Shown: positions 56,318-64,000 of the stretch, one piece after another
Position numbering within the stretch: the first letter of the stretch is position 1
Layout of the letters: the number at the start of each line of letters is the position of its first letter
Source of the DNA: Actinacidiphila cocklensis
GTDB lineage: Bacteria; Actinomycetota; Actinomycetes; Streptomycetales; Streptomycetaceae
Assembly: GCF_907177275.1 (NCBI RefSeq)
Contig: NZ_CAJSLV010000064.1
Span: forward strand, 1-64,000
Length of the DNA: 64,000 bases
Reading direction: 5' to 3'
Notes under the pieces: model-generated
Seen by the model: only the letters and a program-made list of their open reading frames with translations
The model's database searches: none
What the model was told of the DNA's origin: nothing
Program-made: the position numbers and the translations under genes

Positions 56318-58249
56318 TCAGCGGTAGAGGTGGAGGTCCGCCACGCTCCACCAACTGCCCGAGGCAGCCGTCTGGTTCACCCGGACGTAGCGTGCGACGG
56401 CAGCGGACCGCAGGTCGACGTTCGTGAGCTGGCCCGTACCGGCGCCCGAGGCGACGTCACGCCAGTGCGTACCGTCGTCGCTCAGCGACAGCGTCCAACC
56501 ACGGGCGTAGTCACCGAGGTTGTCACCGCTGTCGATCCCCACCCGCCGGAAGGCGACCCGGTGGCCCAGGTCGAGCTGGACGTACTGGCCCGGGGTCTGC
56601 GCGGCCCCGGTGGTCCAGCGGGTGGACCCGTCGCCGTCAGCAACGAGTGCCGCCGAGGCGGGGGTTGAGGCCGAGACGGTGGCACCGTCGAGCGGCACCT
56701 CGTGCAGCGGGCTCACGAGCCGCCCGTCACGCGGCCAGGTGAAGGTGGCCAACGCCCCGCCCGGCAGCGTGTAGTCGAAGCTCTCGCCGCCCACCGCGAC
56801 GGTGAAGGACCGCGGGTTGTCGTTCTCGTTGTGCACGACCAGCGCCGTGGAGCCGTCCGGGTTGCGGAAGGCGACGTCGGTGAGCTGGCCGTTCCAGCCG
56901 GTCGTGCCGTAGTTCGTGCTGCCGATGCGGACCGCACCCGGCTTCACGAACTTCGACAGGTGGCCGATCGTGGAGTATTCGGCGTTGGTGGTGACGGTGC
57001 CGTCGGGCGCGACGGTCAGCAGCGCCGAGCAGGTGTCGCAGCCGCCGTTGTGCGGGCCGCCCGCCGGGTCCAGGGCGAGGTTCCAGTCGGCCACGGACTT
57101 GGCCCAGTTGCGGGTGGTGCCCACCGTGATCGTGCGGGCGTGCCAGGTGAGGGTGCCGCGGAAGATCTGCGCGGGCGTGTCGGTGGCACCGTGCGAGCCC
57201 GAGCACTCGGTGAACCAGATGCCCTTGTCCGGGTGCGCGTCGTGCAGCGCGGTCTGCGCGCTGGGGTCGCCGGAGTAGCAGTGGTACGCGGTACCGGCGA
57301 TCCAGCGGGCGGCGGAGCTGTCCAGCACCTCGTACGGGTAGTCCGTCTGCGGGTCCTCGCCCAGCTTCTCGGCGGTCGCGATGTCGCCGGGGTGGGTGGT
57401 CCAGTTGTGGTCGTACGCGAGGATCTTCGTCCGCGGGCTCGCCTCGCGCAGCAGCGGGCCGAGCGCCTCGATGACGGCGACCTCCTGCCGCACGTCCAGG
57501 TCGGTGCCGGGGTACGCGTTCGGCGCGCGGTTCTGCGGCTCGTTCTGGACGGTGAGGTAGTCGACGGGGACGCCCGCGGCCGCGTAGGCCTGCACGAACT
57601 TCACCAGGTAGCGGGCGTACGCCTGGTAGACGGCCGGGTCGTCCTTGAGGTGCCCGCCGACCAGCGAGTCGGAGTCCTTCATCCAGGCCGGCGGGCTCCA
57701 CGGCGTGGCCATCACGGTGAGCTGCGGGTTGAGCTGCCTGGCCTGCCGCAGCAACGGCAGGATCTGCGCCTGGTCGTGGGCGACGCTGAAGTTCTTCAGG
57801 CCGAAGTCGGTCTGCCCTGCGGGCATGTCGTCGTACGTGTAGTGCGCGGCCGCTGCGGTGAAGTCGGAGGAGCCGACGGGCTGGCGCAGGAAGCTCACGC
57901 CGATGCCCTGCCGCGGGTCGAACAGCTTGCGCATCGCCGCGGCGCGCGCCGCCGCGGGCAGCGAACTGAGCACCGCCGCGGAGGAGTCGGTCATCGCGCC
58001 GCCGAAGCCGTCCATCCGCTGGAAGGTCTGGTTCGGGTCGACGGTGATCGTCGTCAGATCGGAGCCGCCGGCGTGGAACGCGACGCTTGCCTGCGGCTGC
58101 AGTTGGGCGGAGTCGTCGGCGGTGGTCAACCACACATGCGCGCTCGGCTGCGTCTTGTGGGTGGCCGGAGCCGCGGTCGCCGCGGCGGGCAGGCAGGTCA
58201 GGCACAGAGCGGCGGCGCTGACCGCCGCGGCGCCCAGGGTGCGTCTCAT
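56318..58249 (-). CDS. Secreted GH30 glycoside hydrolase with CBM32-like domain
   Basis: 643-aa secreted enzyme. Signal peptide about 1-27. The GH30 (beta-1,6-glucanase/glucosylceramidase-like) barrel has FQRMDGFGGAMTDSSA, TPWSPPAWMKDS, acid/base Glu in VQNEPQNRAP and nucleophile Glu in IWFTECSGSHG. The associated beta-sandwich continues to about residue 490, followed by a C-terminal F5/8-type carbohydrate-binding domain (about 505-643, YVQLDLGHRVAFRRVGID to the terminal LHLYR). ATG 58249 has AAGGAG 9 nt upstream. The leader contains CGTTGGAAACGTTGG (direct repeat of CGTTGG), a possible operator. Confidence 0.93.
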   Translation of the reverse strand: MRRTLGAAAVSAAALCLTCLPAAATAAPATHKTQPSAHVWLTTADDSAQLQPQASVAFHAGGSDLTTITVDPNQTFQRMDGFGGAMTDSSAAVLSSLPAAARAAAMRKLFDPRQGIGVSFLRQPVGSSDFTAAAAHYTYDDMPAGQTDFGLKNFSVAHDQAQILPLLRQARQLNPQLTVMATPWSPPAWMKDSDSLVGGHLKDDPAVYQAYARYLVKFVQAYAAAGVPVDYLTVQNEPQNRAPNAYPGTDLDVRQEVAVIEALGPLLREASPRTKILAYDHNWTTHPGDIATAEKLGEDPQTDYPYEVLDSSAARWIAGTAYHCYSGDPSAQTALHDAHPDKGIWFTECSGSHGATDTPAQIFRGTLTWHARTITVGTTRNWAKSVADWNLALDPAGGPHNGGCDTCSALLTVAPDGTVTTNAEYSTIGHLSKFVKPGAVRIGSTNYGTTGWNGQLTDVAFRNPDGSTALVVHNENDNPRSFTVAVGGESFDYTLPGGALATFTWPRDGRLVSPLHEVPLDGATVSASTPASAALVADGDGSTRWTTGAAQTPGQYVQLDLGHRVAFRRVGIDSGDNLGDYARGWTLSLSDDGTHWRDVASGAGTGQLTNVDLRSAAVARYVRVNQTAASGSWWSVADLHLYR

Positions 58250-58428
58250 CGGGAGCTCCTTGAAACACATGTAACACGTTGGAAACGTTGGGGTGTTCCG
58301 CCCAGGGAACCGTTGCGCTGCCTTGCCTGTCAAGGCTTGTGCCGCACGTCCGGAGCGCCAGGTTCCGGCCGCGGATGTAACACCTCGCTGTAACGCCTCG
58401 CCATTCGCCGCCGGGCGGCCACCGTCCC

Positions 58429-58499
58429 AGAGGGGCTCACGGTCCGATCCGGACCACCCGCCGGTGGCCGGCTGAGCGCGCAGTTCCCCGCGCCCCTGG
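58429..58499. repeat. Copy of the 72-bp intergenic repeat
   Basis: AGAGGGGCTCACGGTCCGAT through the GCGCGCAGTTCCCCGCGCCCC core matches the copies at 53974 and 54199. It lies in the 449-nt gap 58250-58698 between GH30 and the ABC operon, which otherwise contains only the two promoters; a TACCGT -10 is 8 nt before the ATP-binding protein's start. Confidence 0.8.
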
Positions 58500-58698
58500 G
58501 CGGCACCCCCCTTGCGCAGGGGACCGCGCGACCACCGCGCCCAGCGGAAGCGCACCCTCCCGCGGGAGAGGCACCCCCACGGCACCGCGCCCAGCGGATG
58601 CGTACCGCTGGATAGGGATGTGGCCCACACATCGGTGGGGCTCTTGTGGCGGTAGGCACCATCGTCGGGGCGGGGTGCGGAAAATACCGTCACCGGGC

Positions 58699-59457
58699 AT
58701 GGACGACGACCGCAGCATCCTGGCGACACACGGCCTGTGCAGGGACTTCCAGGGCTTCCGCGCCGTGAACGCGGTGGACCTGGCGGTCGCCGAGGGCACC
58801 GTGCACGCACTCGTCGGACCCAACGGGGCAGGAAAGACAACCCTGTTCAACCTGCTCACCGGGTTTCTCCCGCCCACCGCAGGGCGGATCACCTTCGCCG
58901 GCCAGGACATCACCGGGCAGCCGCCCGAGCGGATCGCCGCCCGCGGCATCGCGAGGTCCTTCCAAGTGACCAGCCTCTTCGCGCAGATGGGCGTCCGCGC
59001 CCACGTGGAGCTGGCGCTCCAGGCGCGCGAGGGCCTGGGCCGCCGCTTCTGGCGCAGCGAGAACCTGATGCGCCGCTTCTCCGCCCCGGCCCAGGACATC
59101 CTCGCCGAGGTCGGCCTCGCCGACCTCGCGGAGCGGCCCGCGGGCAGCCTGCCGTACGGGCAGAAGCGGGCACTGGAACTCGCGCTCGCGCTCGCGCTGG
59201 ACCCGCGGCTGCTGCTGCTCGACGAACCGACCGCGGGGATGGGCCTGGAGGACGTCGACCGCACGGTCGCCCTCATCGCCCGTATCCGCAAGGGCCGGAC
59301 CGTGGTGATGGTCGAGCACAACATGACGGTCGTCGGCTCGCTGGCCGACACGGTGACGGTGCTCCAGCGCGGCGAGGTCCTGGTGACCGGCCCGTACGAG
59401 CAGGTCAGGAGCGACCCGCGGGTCGTCGAGGCGTACTTGGGAGCCGACGTTGCTTGA
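58699..59457 (+). CDS. Branched-chain-amino-acid-type ABC transporter ATPase (LivG-like)
   Basis: 252-aa ATP-binding protein: Walker A VGPNGAGKTTLFNLLTG, LivG-type loop GIARSFQVTSLF, signature LPYGQKRALELA (degenerate S-G-G replaced by PYG, normal for LivG), Walker B LLLLDEPTAGM and H-switch VEHNM. The ATG at 58699 appears leaderless (TACCGT at 58685-58690). First gene of the five-gene importer operon G-F-K-H-M. Confidence 0.93.
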   Translation: MDDDRSILATHGLCRDFQGFRAVNAVDLAVAEGTVHALVGPNGAGKTTLFNLLTGFLPPTAGRITFAGQDITGQPPERIAARGIARSFQVTSLFAQMGVRAHVELALQAREGLGRRFWRSENLMRRFSAPAQDILAEVGLADLAERPAGSLPYGQKRALELALALALDPRLLLLDEPTAGMGLEDVDRTVALIARIRKGRTVVMVEHNMTVVGSLADTVTVLQRGEVLVTGPYEQVRSDPRVVEAYLGADVA

Positions 59458-60142
59458 GGTGGAGGGCGTCAGCGCCCGTTACGGCGAGGCCACGGCCCTG
59501 GACGGGGCGTCTCTCACGGTCGGCGAGGGCGAGGTGGTGACCCTGGTCGGCAGGAACGGCGCGGGCAAGACGACGCTGTTGCGCTGCCTGATGGGCCTGC
59601 ACCGGCCCGCCGCGGGCCGGATCGTCCTGGCGGGGCGGGACATCACCGGGCTCGCGGCCCACCGCAGGGCCAGGCTCGGCCTCGGCTACGTCCCCGACGA
59701 CCGCGGGATCTACGCCGGGCTCTCCGTCGAGGAGAACCTGACGCTGCCGCCGGTCGCCGCAGGCTCGGCGTGGCCGCTGGCCCGGGTCTACGAGGCCTTC
59801 CCCGTGCTGGCCGCCAGGCGCCGCTTCCCGGGCGGGCGGCTGTCCGGCGGGGAGCAGCAGATGCTGGCGCTGGCCCGGGTGCTGCGGGCGGGCGCGCGGG
59901 TGCTGCTGTGCGACGAGCCGACCGAGGGCCTGGCCCCGGTGGCCGTGCGGCAGATCGGCGAGATCCTGCGCGGCGCCAAGGAGCACGGGGTCTCGGTGCT
60001 GCTGGTCGAGCAGAACCTGCGGTTCGCCACGACCGTCGCGGACCGCCACTACCTGCTCGCGCAGGGCCGGGTCGTCGAGGCCCTGGACAACCGCGACGTC
60101 AAGCAGCGCGAGGACGAACTCCTCGCCCATCTCGGGCTGTAG
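59450..60142 (+). CDS. Branched-chain-amino-acid-type ABC transporter ATPase (LivF-like)
   Basis: 230-aa second ATPase: Walker A VGRNGAGKTTLLRCLMG, LivF-typical VPDDRGIYAGLSVEENL, signature RLSGGEQQMLALARVL, Walker B VLLCDEPTEGLAP. The TTG start at 59450 overlaps the LivG stop by 8 bases and is preceded by GGGAG. Forms a heterodimer with the LivG-like protein. Confidence 0.93.
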   Translation: MLEVEGVSARYGEATALDGASLTVGEGEVVTLVGRNGAGKTTLLRCLMGLHRPAAGRIVLAGRDITGLAAHRRARLGLGYVPDDRGIYAGLSVEENLTLPPVAAGSAWPLARVYEAFPVLAARRRFPGGRLSGGEQQMLALARVLRAGARVLLCDEPTEGLAPVAVRQIGEILRGAKEHGVSVLLVEQNLRFATTVADRHYLLAQGRVVEALDNRDVKQREDELLAHLGL

Positions 60143-60211
60143 CCCGCAACCCCGGGCGCACGCCCGCAACCTCAGGCCGACGCCCGCAACCCCGGGCCGA
60201 CGCCCGCAACT
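60141..60211. repeat. 20-bp tandem repeats before the binding-protein gene
   Basis: Units of the form CGCCCGCAACCCCGGGCCGA occur at 60141-60160, 60161-60180 and 60181-60200, with a partial fourth. They fill the gap between the LivF-like and binding-protein genes and may form an mRNA structure affecting relative expression. Confidence 0.8.
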
Positions 60212-60251
60212 TCGCAACCTCGGGCCGCGGCCCGGATCTGGAGGCAGTGCA

Positions 60252-61499
60252 ATGAAGCGCAGGCTGACGATGGGTGTGGCCGCGGCCGCGGTGGGGACGC
60301 TGCTCGCGGCCTGCGGCGCCGGCGGCCCCGGCTCGGGCGGCGGGAAGATCAGCGGCGGCAAGCTCACCCTGGGCGTGCTCACCGACCTGTCGGGCGTCTA
60401 CGCCGACCTCGCGGGCAACGGCGCCGTCGCCGCGGTGCAGATGGCCGCGGACGACTTCCAGAAGAAGTACGGCGACAAGGCCGTCACCAAGAAGATCGAC
60501 GTGATCAAGGCGGACCACCAGAACAAGCCGGAGGTCGCCAACACCCAGGCCAGGGAGATGTACGAACGCAAGGGCGCCGACGCCCTGTTCGACGTGCCGA
60601 CGTCGTCCGCGGCGCTCGCGGTGCAGACGGTCGCCGCCCAGCAGAAGAAGCTGTACTTCAACACCGGTGCCGCCACGACGGAGTTGGCGGGCAAGTCCTG
60701 CAACGCGTACACGTACGAGTGGGCGTACGACAGCTACATGCTCGCGCACGGCACGGGTACGCAGGTGACGCAGCAGGGCGGCAAGAACTGGTATCTGATC
60801 TACCCGGACTACGCCTTCGGGCAGGACATGCAGGCGAAGTTCACGCCCGCGATCGAGAGCGCGGGCGGCCGGGTCGTCGCGAAGGACCCGACGCCCTTCC
60901 CCAGCGACAACTACTCGACGTTCCTGCTCAAGGCGCCCACCCTCAACCCGAAGCCGGACGTGCTCGGCGCCCTCCAGGCGGGCGGCGACCTGGCCAACGT
61001 CGTGAAGCAGTACGACCAGTTCAAGGTGAAGGACAAGGGCGTCCAGCTCGCCATCGGGCTGCTCTTCGACAGCGACATCAGGGCCATCGGCGCGGACAAG
61101 CTCGCCGGGACGATGTTCACCACGGCCTGGTTCTGGAATCTCGACGACCGCTCGCGGGCCTGGGCGCAGCGCTTCCAGCAGCGCACCGGCCAGCTGCCGA
61201 CCTTCGACCAGGCGGCCGACTACTCGGCGGCGACCGCGTATCTGGAGGCGGTGCAGAAGGCAGGCACCGACAAGGCGGAGTCGGTCTCGAAGGTCCTGAA
61301 CGGCATGACCTTCGACGACTTCTTCGCGCGCAACGCGACCGTGCGGACCGCCGACCACCGGGTGACGCACGACGCCTACCTGGCGAAGGTCAAGGCGCCG
61401 GCCCAGGCGACGCAGGACGGTGACTACACCGAGCTGGTGCGCACCATCCCGGCGGCGCAGGCCTTCGACAAGCCCTCCCCCGACTGCCACCTGGGCTGA
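60252..61499 (+). CDS. ABC transporter substrate-binding lipoprotein (LivK-like)
   Basis: 415-aa type I binding protein (Peripla_BP_6). Lipobox LLAAC at residue 21, Gly/Ser linker, then LTLGVLTDLSGVYADLAGNG, QAREMYERKGADALFDVPTS, KNWYLIYPDYAFGQDMQ and DQAADYSAATAYLEAVQKAG. ATG follows GGAGG by 8 nt. It binds the substrate of this importer; the subfamily includes amide, urea and amino-acid binders, so the ligand cannot be named. Confidence 0.9.
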   Translation: MKRRLTMGVAAAAVGTLLAACGAGGPGSGGGKISGGKLTLGVLTDLSGVYADLAGNGAVAAVQMAADDFQKKYGDKAVTKKIDVIKADHQNKPEVANTQAREMYERKGADALFDVPTSSAALAVQTVAAQQKKLYFNTGAATTELAGKSCNAYTYEWAYDSYMLAHGTGTQVTQQGGKNWYLIYPDYAFGQDMQAKFTPAIESAGGRVVAKDPTPFPSDNYSTFLLKAPTLNPKPDVLGALQAGGDLANVVKQYDQFKVKDKGVQLAIGLLFDSDIRAIGADKLAGTMFTTAWFWNLDDRSRAWAQRFQQRTGQLPTFDQAADYSAATAYLEAVQKAGTDKAESVSKVLNGMTFDDFFARNATVRTADHRVTHDAYLAKVKAPAQATQDGDYTELVRTIPAAQAFDKPSPDCHLG

Positions 61500-61503
61500 C
61501 GAC

Positions 61504-62370
61504 ATGACCTCGTTCCTGCAACAGCTCTTCAACGGCCTGGTCAGCGGCAGCTTCTACGCCCTGCTGGCCCTCGGCCTGGCCGTCATCTTCGGCATGCTGC
61601 GTGTCGTCAACTTCGCGCACGGCGCCCTCTACATGCTCGGCGCCTTCGGCGCGGTGGTGCTCGGCGACAGCGCGGGGCTCGGCTTCTGGTGGGCGCTGCT
61701 GCTGGTCCCGGCGGCGCTCGCCGTCGCCGGGATGGCGATGGAACGGCTGCTGGTGCAGCGGCTGACCGCCCTCGACCCGCTGTACAACTTCCTGCTGACG
61801 TTCGGCATCGCCCTGGTCTGCCAGGACCTGCTGCGGATGAAGTACGGCTCGCACTCGCAGCCGTACGACCACGCGCCCTTCAGCGGCACGGTGGACCTGG
61901 GGCTGTTCGACTACCCGGCCTACCAGGTCTTCGTGCTGGCCGTCTCGGTCGCCGTGTGCGTGGCGGTGTGGCTGCTGCTGACCCGTACGCGGATCGGCAC
62001 GGTGGTGCGGGCGTCCACCGAACGTCCCGAGCTGACACGGGCGTTCGGCATCGACACCCGGCGCTGGGTGACGCCGGTCTTCGGCTTCGGCGTCGCCCTC
62101 GCGGGCCTGGCGGGGGTGCTGGCCGCGCCGATGCGGGCGGTCAACTCCGACATGGGCGCCGACCTCATCATCACCGTCTTCGCGGTCGTGGTGATCGGCG
62201 GCCTCGGCTCCGTCTTCGGCTCGGTCATCGCCGGGTTCGCGATCGGCATGCTCCAGGCGCTCGGCAATCTGTACGTCCCCGTCCTGTCCCAGACCTCGGT
62301 CTATCTGCTGATGGCCGTCGTCCTGCTGGTCAGGCCCGCGGGCCTGTTCGGCAAGGAGGAGCACGCATGA
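61504..62370 (+). CDS. Branched-chain-amino-acid-type ABC permease (LivH-like)
   Basis: 288-aa membrane permease with about 8 helices. Family blocks are GLVSGSFYALLALGLAVIFG, RVVNFAHGALYMLGAF, RTRIGTVVRASTERPELTRAFGID (coupling loop) and FAVVVIGGLGSVFGSVIAG. It begins 4 nt after the binding-protein stop and overlaps the next permease (ATGA). Confidence 0.93.
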   Translation: MTSFLQQLFNGLVSGSFYALLALGLAVIFGMLRVVNFAHGALYMLGAFGAVVLGDSAGLGFWWALLLVPAALAVAGMAMERLLVQRLTALDPLYNFLLTFGIALVCQDLLRMKYGSHSQPYDHAPFSGTVDLGLFDYPAYQVFVLAVSVAVCVAVWLLLTRTRIGTVVRASTERPELTRAFGIDTRRWVTPVFGFGVALAGLAGVLAAPMRAVNSDMGADLIITVFAVVVIGGLGSVFGSVIAGFAIGMLQALGNLYVPVLSQTSVYLLMAVVLLVRPAGLFGKEEHA

Positions 62371-63395
62371 TCCTCGGCCTGATGCGACGGCTGGGCGACC
62401 GCCCGGCGTGGATGCGGTGGGGCCTGCTCGCGGTGGGCCTGGCCGTGGCGGCGATCCTGCCGTGGGTGCTCTATCCGCCGGTGGCCACCGACATCCTGTG
62501 CTGGGGCCTGTTCGCGGTCGCCTTCGACCTGCTGCTCGGCCACGCGGGCCTGCTGTCCTTCGGCCACGCCGCCTTCTGGGGCGGCTCGGCGTACGTCACG
62601 GGCCTGATCGCGCTGCACAGCGGACTGCCGTTCTACGTCGCCGTGTTGGGCGGGGCGGTGGCGGCCGCGGTGCTGGCGCTGCCCATCGGCTACCTCGCGG
62701 TGCGGCGCAGCGGCATCTACTTCGCGATGATCACCCTGGCGTTCGCGCAGATGGTGTACTTCGTCGCCAACCAGTGGAGTGCGGTCACCGGCGGCGAGAA
62801 CGGGCTCCAGGGCATCCCGCGCAACCTGCCGGGCGTCGACCTGTCCGACGCCTTCACCTTCTACTACGCCGCCCTGCCCGTCGTGCTGCTCGGCCTCGCG
62901 GCGGCGCGGCGGATCGTCCGCTCCCCCTTCGGCCGGGTCACCGCCGCCATCCGCGACAACACCGACCGCGTCCGCGCCCTCGGCTACCCCGCCGACCGCT
63001 ACAAGCTCACCGTCTTCACCGCATCCGCCTTCCTGTCCGGCCTCGCGGGCGGCCTGTTCGCCGTCAACCACGGCTTCGCCTCCCTCCAGGAGGTCGACTG
63101 GACCACCTCCGGCAAGGTCGTGGTGATGACCGTGCTCGGCGGCATCGGCACGCTGTGGGGCTCCCTGGTCGGCGCGGCGGCGATCGTCCGCCTGGAGGAC
63201 TGGCTCTCGACGGCGGGCTTCGAGCAGACCGACCTGGTGACGGGCGGCGTCTTCATCGTCGTCGTCCTCCTCTTCCGCCAGGGCCTGTGGGGCACCGCCA
63301 CCCGCCTCCTCCGCCCGCGCCCCCCGGCGCCCCCGACCCCGGACCCGGCCGAGCCGGCCGACCCCGACCGCACGCCACACCTGACCAAGCGCTAG
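62367..63395 (+). CDS. Branched-chain-amino-acid-type ABC permease (LivM-like)
   Basis: 342-aa second permease with about 9 helices: GLFAVAFDLLLGHAGLLSFGHAAFWG, VRRSGIYFAMITLAFAQM, the coupling loop RVTAAIRDNTDRVRALGYP and MTVLGGIGTLWGSLVGA. ATG 62367 follows AAGGAGG. A Pro-rich cytosolic tail of about 30 residues ends the protein. Pairs with the LivH-like subunit. Confidence 0.93.
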   Translation: MILGLMRRLGDRPAWMRWGLLAVGLAVAAILPWVLYPPVATDILCWGLFAVAFDLLLGHAGLLSFGHAAFWGGSAYVTGLIALHSGLPFYVAVLGGAVAAAVLALPIGYLAVRRSGIYFAMITLAFAQMVYFVANQWSAVTGGENGLQGIPRNLPGVDLSDAFTFYYAALPVVLLGLAAARRIVRSPFGRVTAAIRDNTDRVRALGYPADRYKLTVFTASAFLSGLAGGLFAVNHGFASLQEVDWTTSGKVVVMTVLGGIGTLWGSLVGAAAIVRLEDWLSTAGFEQTDLVTGGVFIVVVLLFRQGLWGTATRLLRPRPPAPPTPDPAEPADPDRTPHLTKR

Positions 63396-63460
63396 GGACG
63401 TGTCCGCGGCGGCCTCGCCACCGAGCTGCACAGACGGTCGAGGCCGTCAGAGCGCATCCG

Positions 63461-64000
63461 TCAGAACGTGCCGTTGAGTTCTGACCAGTCGGCGTTCACC
63501 ATCTTCGCCGCGCGGAAGGTGCCACGGCCGGTGCCGGAGTAGAGCAGCTGCCTGCCCACTTCACCGCCGTGATAAAGCTCGTTGGTGACGGTGTTGAGGT
63601 CGTTGATGCCGTCACCGTCTGTGTCGCCGACGCTGACGAAGGACTCCATGGCGTTCCAGCCGGATCCGATGAGCTTGCGCGCCCCGAAGCTGCTGCGGCC
63701 GGTGCCCGGGTAGAGCCACAGCCTCCCGGTGGTGTCGCGGGCCAGCAGGTCGTTCTTCTTGTCCCCGGTCAGGTCGCCCGGCCCGGTCAGGGCGTTCATG
63801 GAGTTCCAGCCGCCGCCGACCAGCCGCCGCGGCATGACGTGGCTGTGCCCGGTGCCGGGATACAGCCACAGCTTCCCGGTCTTGTCCGCGGCCAGGACGT
63901 CGTTCTTCCCGTCACCGGTGAGATCACCGGCCGCGGCGATGCGGGACATGGTGTTCCAGCCGGTGCCGATCAGTCTGCGGGTCAGGAAGCCGCCCCGGCC
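63461..64000 (-). CDS. FG-GAP/VCBS repeat protein, N-terminus beyond window edge
   Basis: The C-terminal 179 or so residues of a secreted repeat protein. At least three FG-GAP-like units are visible (GDLTGDGKNDVLAADKTGKLWLYPGTG, GDLTGDKKNDLLARDTTGRL, GDTDGDGINDLNTV), each with a Ca-binding D-x-[DT]-G-D-x-x-x-D loop, and spaced WNxM linkers. Such integrin-like propellers usually follow a hydrolase or peptidase domain, which would lie to the right of this window. The frame is open to position 64000. Confidence 0.85.
   Translation of the reverse strand, partial: GRGGFLTRRLIGTGWNTMSRIAAAGDLTGDGKNDVLAADKTGKLWLYPGTGHSHVMPRRLVGGGWNSMNALTGPGDLTGDKKNDLLARDTTGRLWLYPGTGRSSFGARKLIGSGWNAMESFVSVGDTDGDGINDLNTVTNELYHGGEVGRQLLYSGTGRGTFRAAKMVNADWSELNGTF

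Overview
The window is high-GC actinomycete DNA, almost certainly from Streptomyces or a close relative. Coding density is high, GTG and TTG starts and leaderless starts are frequent, rare TTA (bldA) codons occur in secondary-metabolite genes, and it carries SARP, LacI, ECF and CGNR regulators plus GC-rich intergenic repeats.

Layout. (1) 1-3023: a UbiA-type prenyltransferase (partial), an inositol-3-phosphate synthase and a secreted ScyD/ScyE-type beta-propeller. (2) 3350-11726: a compact prenylated-aromatic (meroterpenoid) mini-cluster holding a DHA2 exporter, an FAD aromatic hydroxylase, a SARP activator with an odd N-terminal coiled coil, a dxs and an NphB-like aromatic prenyltransferase. 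No aromatic polyketide synthase is visible with it. (3) 11833-19132: an ECF sigma factor, a receptor Ser/Thr kinase, an SRPBCC protein, an acyltransferase, a truncated GT2 glycosyltransferase fused head-on to a truncated glycoside hydrolase, and a PQQ-type propeller protein. (4) 19145-24770 and 48458-53639: the two halves of an arabinose system. The left half is a GH54 arabinofuranosidase and a sugar ABC transporter; the right half is araA, araD, araB and a LacI regulator. Five copies of one operator (TGTTAGCGnTCACw) lie on both sides. (5) 25357-48315: a biosynthetic cluster lying inside that arabinose locus. (6) 54474-64000: an MFS/CGNR divergent pair, a GH30 glycosidase, a branched-chain-amino-acid-type ABC importer and a partial FG-GAP repeat protein.

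Region 5 is the most interesting part. Ten co-oriented genes run from a 2720-residue TE-A-T-KS-AT-TE-KR-T megasynthase through a glycerate-kinase-like ATPase, a GlpD-like FAD dehydrogenase, a ketol-acid reductoisomerase (KARI) homologue, a class III aminotransferase, a fold-III PLP decarboxylase with a TusA-like N-terminus, a methionine S-methyltransferase homologue, a clavaminate-synthase-like dioxygenase, a SerC-like aminotransferase and an inositol-monophosphatase-like phosphatase. Upstream, on the same strand, are a YbaK-type tRNA deacylase, an MFS exporter and an ATP-grasp ligase. The set matches the chemistry known for sulfonium-acid assembly and cyclopropanol formation (malleicyprol bur pathway): Met to S-methylmethionine, then DMSP-amine, then DMSP, loading on an A-T module, one malonyl extension and ketoreduction (gonyol), hydroxylation, and a KARI-catalysed cyclisation. 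The additional dehydrogenase and SerC-like enzyme suggest conversion to an amino acid, for example a cleonine-like 1-hydroxycyclopropyl glycine. The ATP-grasp enzyme could then conjugate it, and the YbaK enzyme could protect against tRNA mischarging. The product is inference; the gene content and motifs are seen directly.
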